Source: Kosakonia sacchari SP1 (GTDB taxonomy: Bacteria; Pseudomonadota; Gammaproteobacteria; Enterobacterales; Enterobacteriaceae). From it: DNA of 64,000 nt. The stretch lies in the NCBI RefSeq assembly GCF_000300455.3, contig NZ_CP007215.2, forward strand, positions 3,534,001 to 3,598,000, given 5' to 3'. The notes under the pieces were generated by a model that worked only from the letters and a program-made list of their open reading frames with translations, was not told where the DNA came from and made no database searches. Numbering within the stretch: the first letter of the stretch is position 1; each line of letters begins with the position of its first letter. The position numbers and the translations under genes are program-made. Positions 63,691-64,000 of the stretch are shown here, piece by piece.

Positions 63691-64000
63691 TTAGATTTGC
63701 GCCATGCCGCCATCGACGAACAGCTCAGCGCCATTGATAAAGCTGGCAGCATCAGAAGCGAGAAACGCGACCACTTTGCCAATCTCCTGCGGTTCACCTA
63801 AACGCCCCAACGGAACCTGGGCGGCCAGCGCGTCAAACAAGCCCTGGCGATGCTCATCCGGCACCAGTTCACCTAAACCCGGCGTGCGGATTGGGCCTGG
63901 GCTAACCACGTTAACGCGGATACCGCGCCCTTGCAGATCGAGCGCCCATGAACGGGCAAAGTTACGCACCGCCGCTTTACTGGCGCTGTAAACGCTGAAA
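63691..64000 (-). CDS. SDR family oxidoreductase, C-terminal part (cut by window edge)
   Basis: The last 102 codons of a short-chain dehydrogenase that enters from the right edge. It has [16 protein letters not shown] (catalytic YxxxK), [34 protein letters not shown] and the ending [16 protein letters not shown], typical of classical SDRs. The N-terminal cofactor site is outside the window. It probably heads the operon with the NTF2-like and ABM genes, which together suggest modification of a quinone-like or xenobiotic compound. Confidence 0.92.
   Translation of the reverse strand, partial: FSVYSASKAAVRNFARSWALDLQGRGIRVNVVSPGPIRTPGLGELVPDEHRQGLFDALAAQVPLGRLGEPQEIGKVVAFLASDAASFINGAELFVDGGMAQI

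Overview
The window looks like chromosome from a plant-associated member of the Enterobacteriaceae. The enterobactin genes are close in sequence and order to those of Escherichia/Enterobacter/Kosakonia-type bacteria. The accessory genes (a pectate lyase with a KdgM-type porin, a plant-signal type LuxR solo with a proline iminopeptidase and a peptide ABC transporter) point to a plant-dwelling genus such as Kosakonia or a close relative. The genus is an inference from content, not a demonstrated assignment. No rRNA, tRNA, CRISPR array, IS element or prophage was recognised.

Region 1 (1-17.3 kb) is an almost complete enterobactin locus: entA (cut by the left edge), entB, entE, entC | fepB, entS | fepD, fepG, fepC, then entF, ybdZ, fes | fepA. 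Fur-box-like palindromes lie in the three divergent promoter regions (entC/fepB, entS/fepD, fes/fepA). entD and fepE, which belong to the E. coli locus, are not at their usual places.

Region 2 (17.3-32.7 kb) holds a chemoreceptor, a GNAT acetyltransferase, a class III aminotransferase divergent from an SDR, an EAL-HDOD protein followed by a winged-helix protein, a LysR regulator, an OmpC-like porin, a short MarA/RamA-like regulator, and a regulator/operon pair: a DJ-1/AraC regulator divergent from alpha/beta hydrolase - azoreductase - YciI-like genes and followed by a DsbA-like and an MBL-fold protein that both lack canonical active-site residues.

Region 3 (33.0-37.3 kb) is AT-rich and has the look of acquired DNA: a GfcA-like exported protein, a LuxR-type regulator, small membrane proteins and a 159-residue protein with the full R / STS / E signature of pertussis/cholera-toxin-type ADP-ribosyltransferases.

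Region 4 (37.7-45.4 kb) has a KTSC protein, the 32-residue membrane protein YoaK, an MFS transporter divergent from an iron-type ABC importer under a strong promoter with a Fur-like box, an unrecognised two-gene membrane/coiled-coil operon, and a nucleoside-recognition (Gate) membrane protein.

Region 5 (45.4-59.3 kb) is the plant-interface segment. A five-gene di/oligopeptide ABC transporter operon lies divergent from a LuxR solo carrying the M/W substitutions typical of plant-associated LuxR solos, followed by a proline iminopeptidase. The transporter and peptidase promoters share an 18-bp lux-box-like element. Next come a second LuxR-type regulator, a small membrane protein, a KdgM porin, a PL2 pectate lyase and a second chemoreceptor.

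Region 6 (59.4-64 kb) carries an Old Yellow Enzyme, a PhnD-like protein overlapping a fatty acid desaturase, and an SDR / NTF2-like / ABM-monooxygenase operon cut by the right edge.
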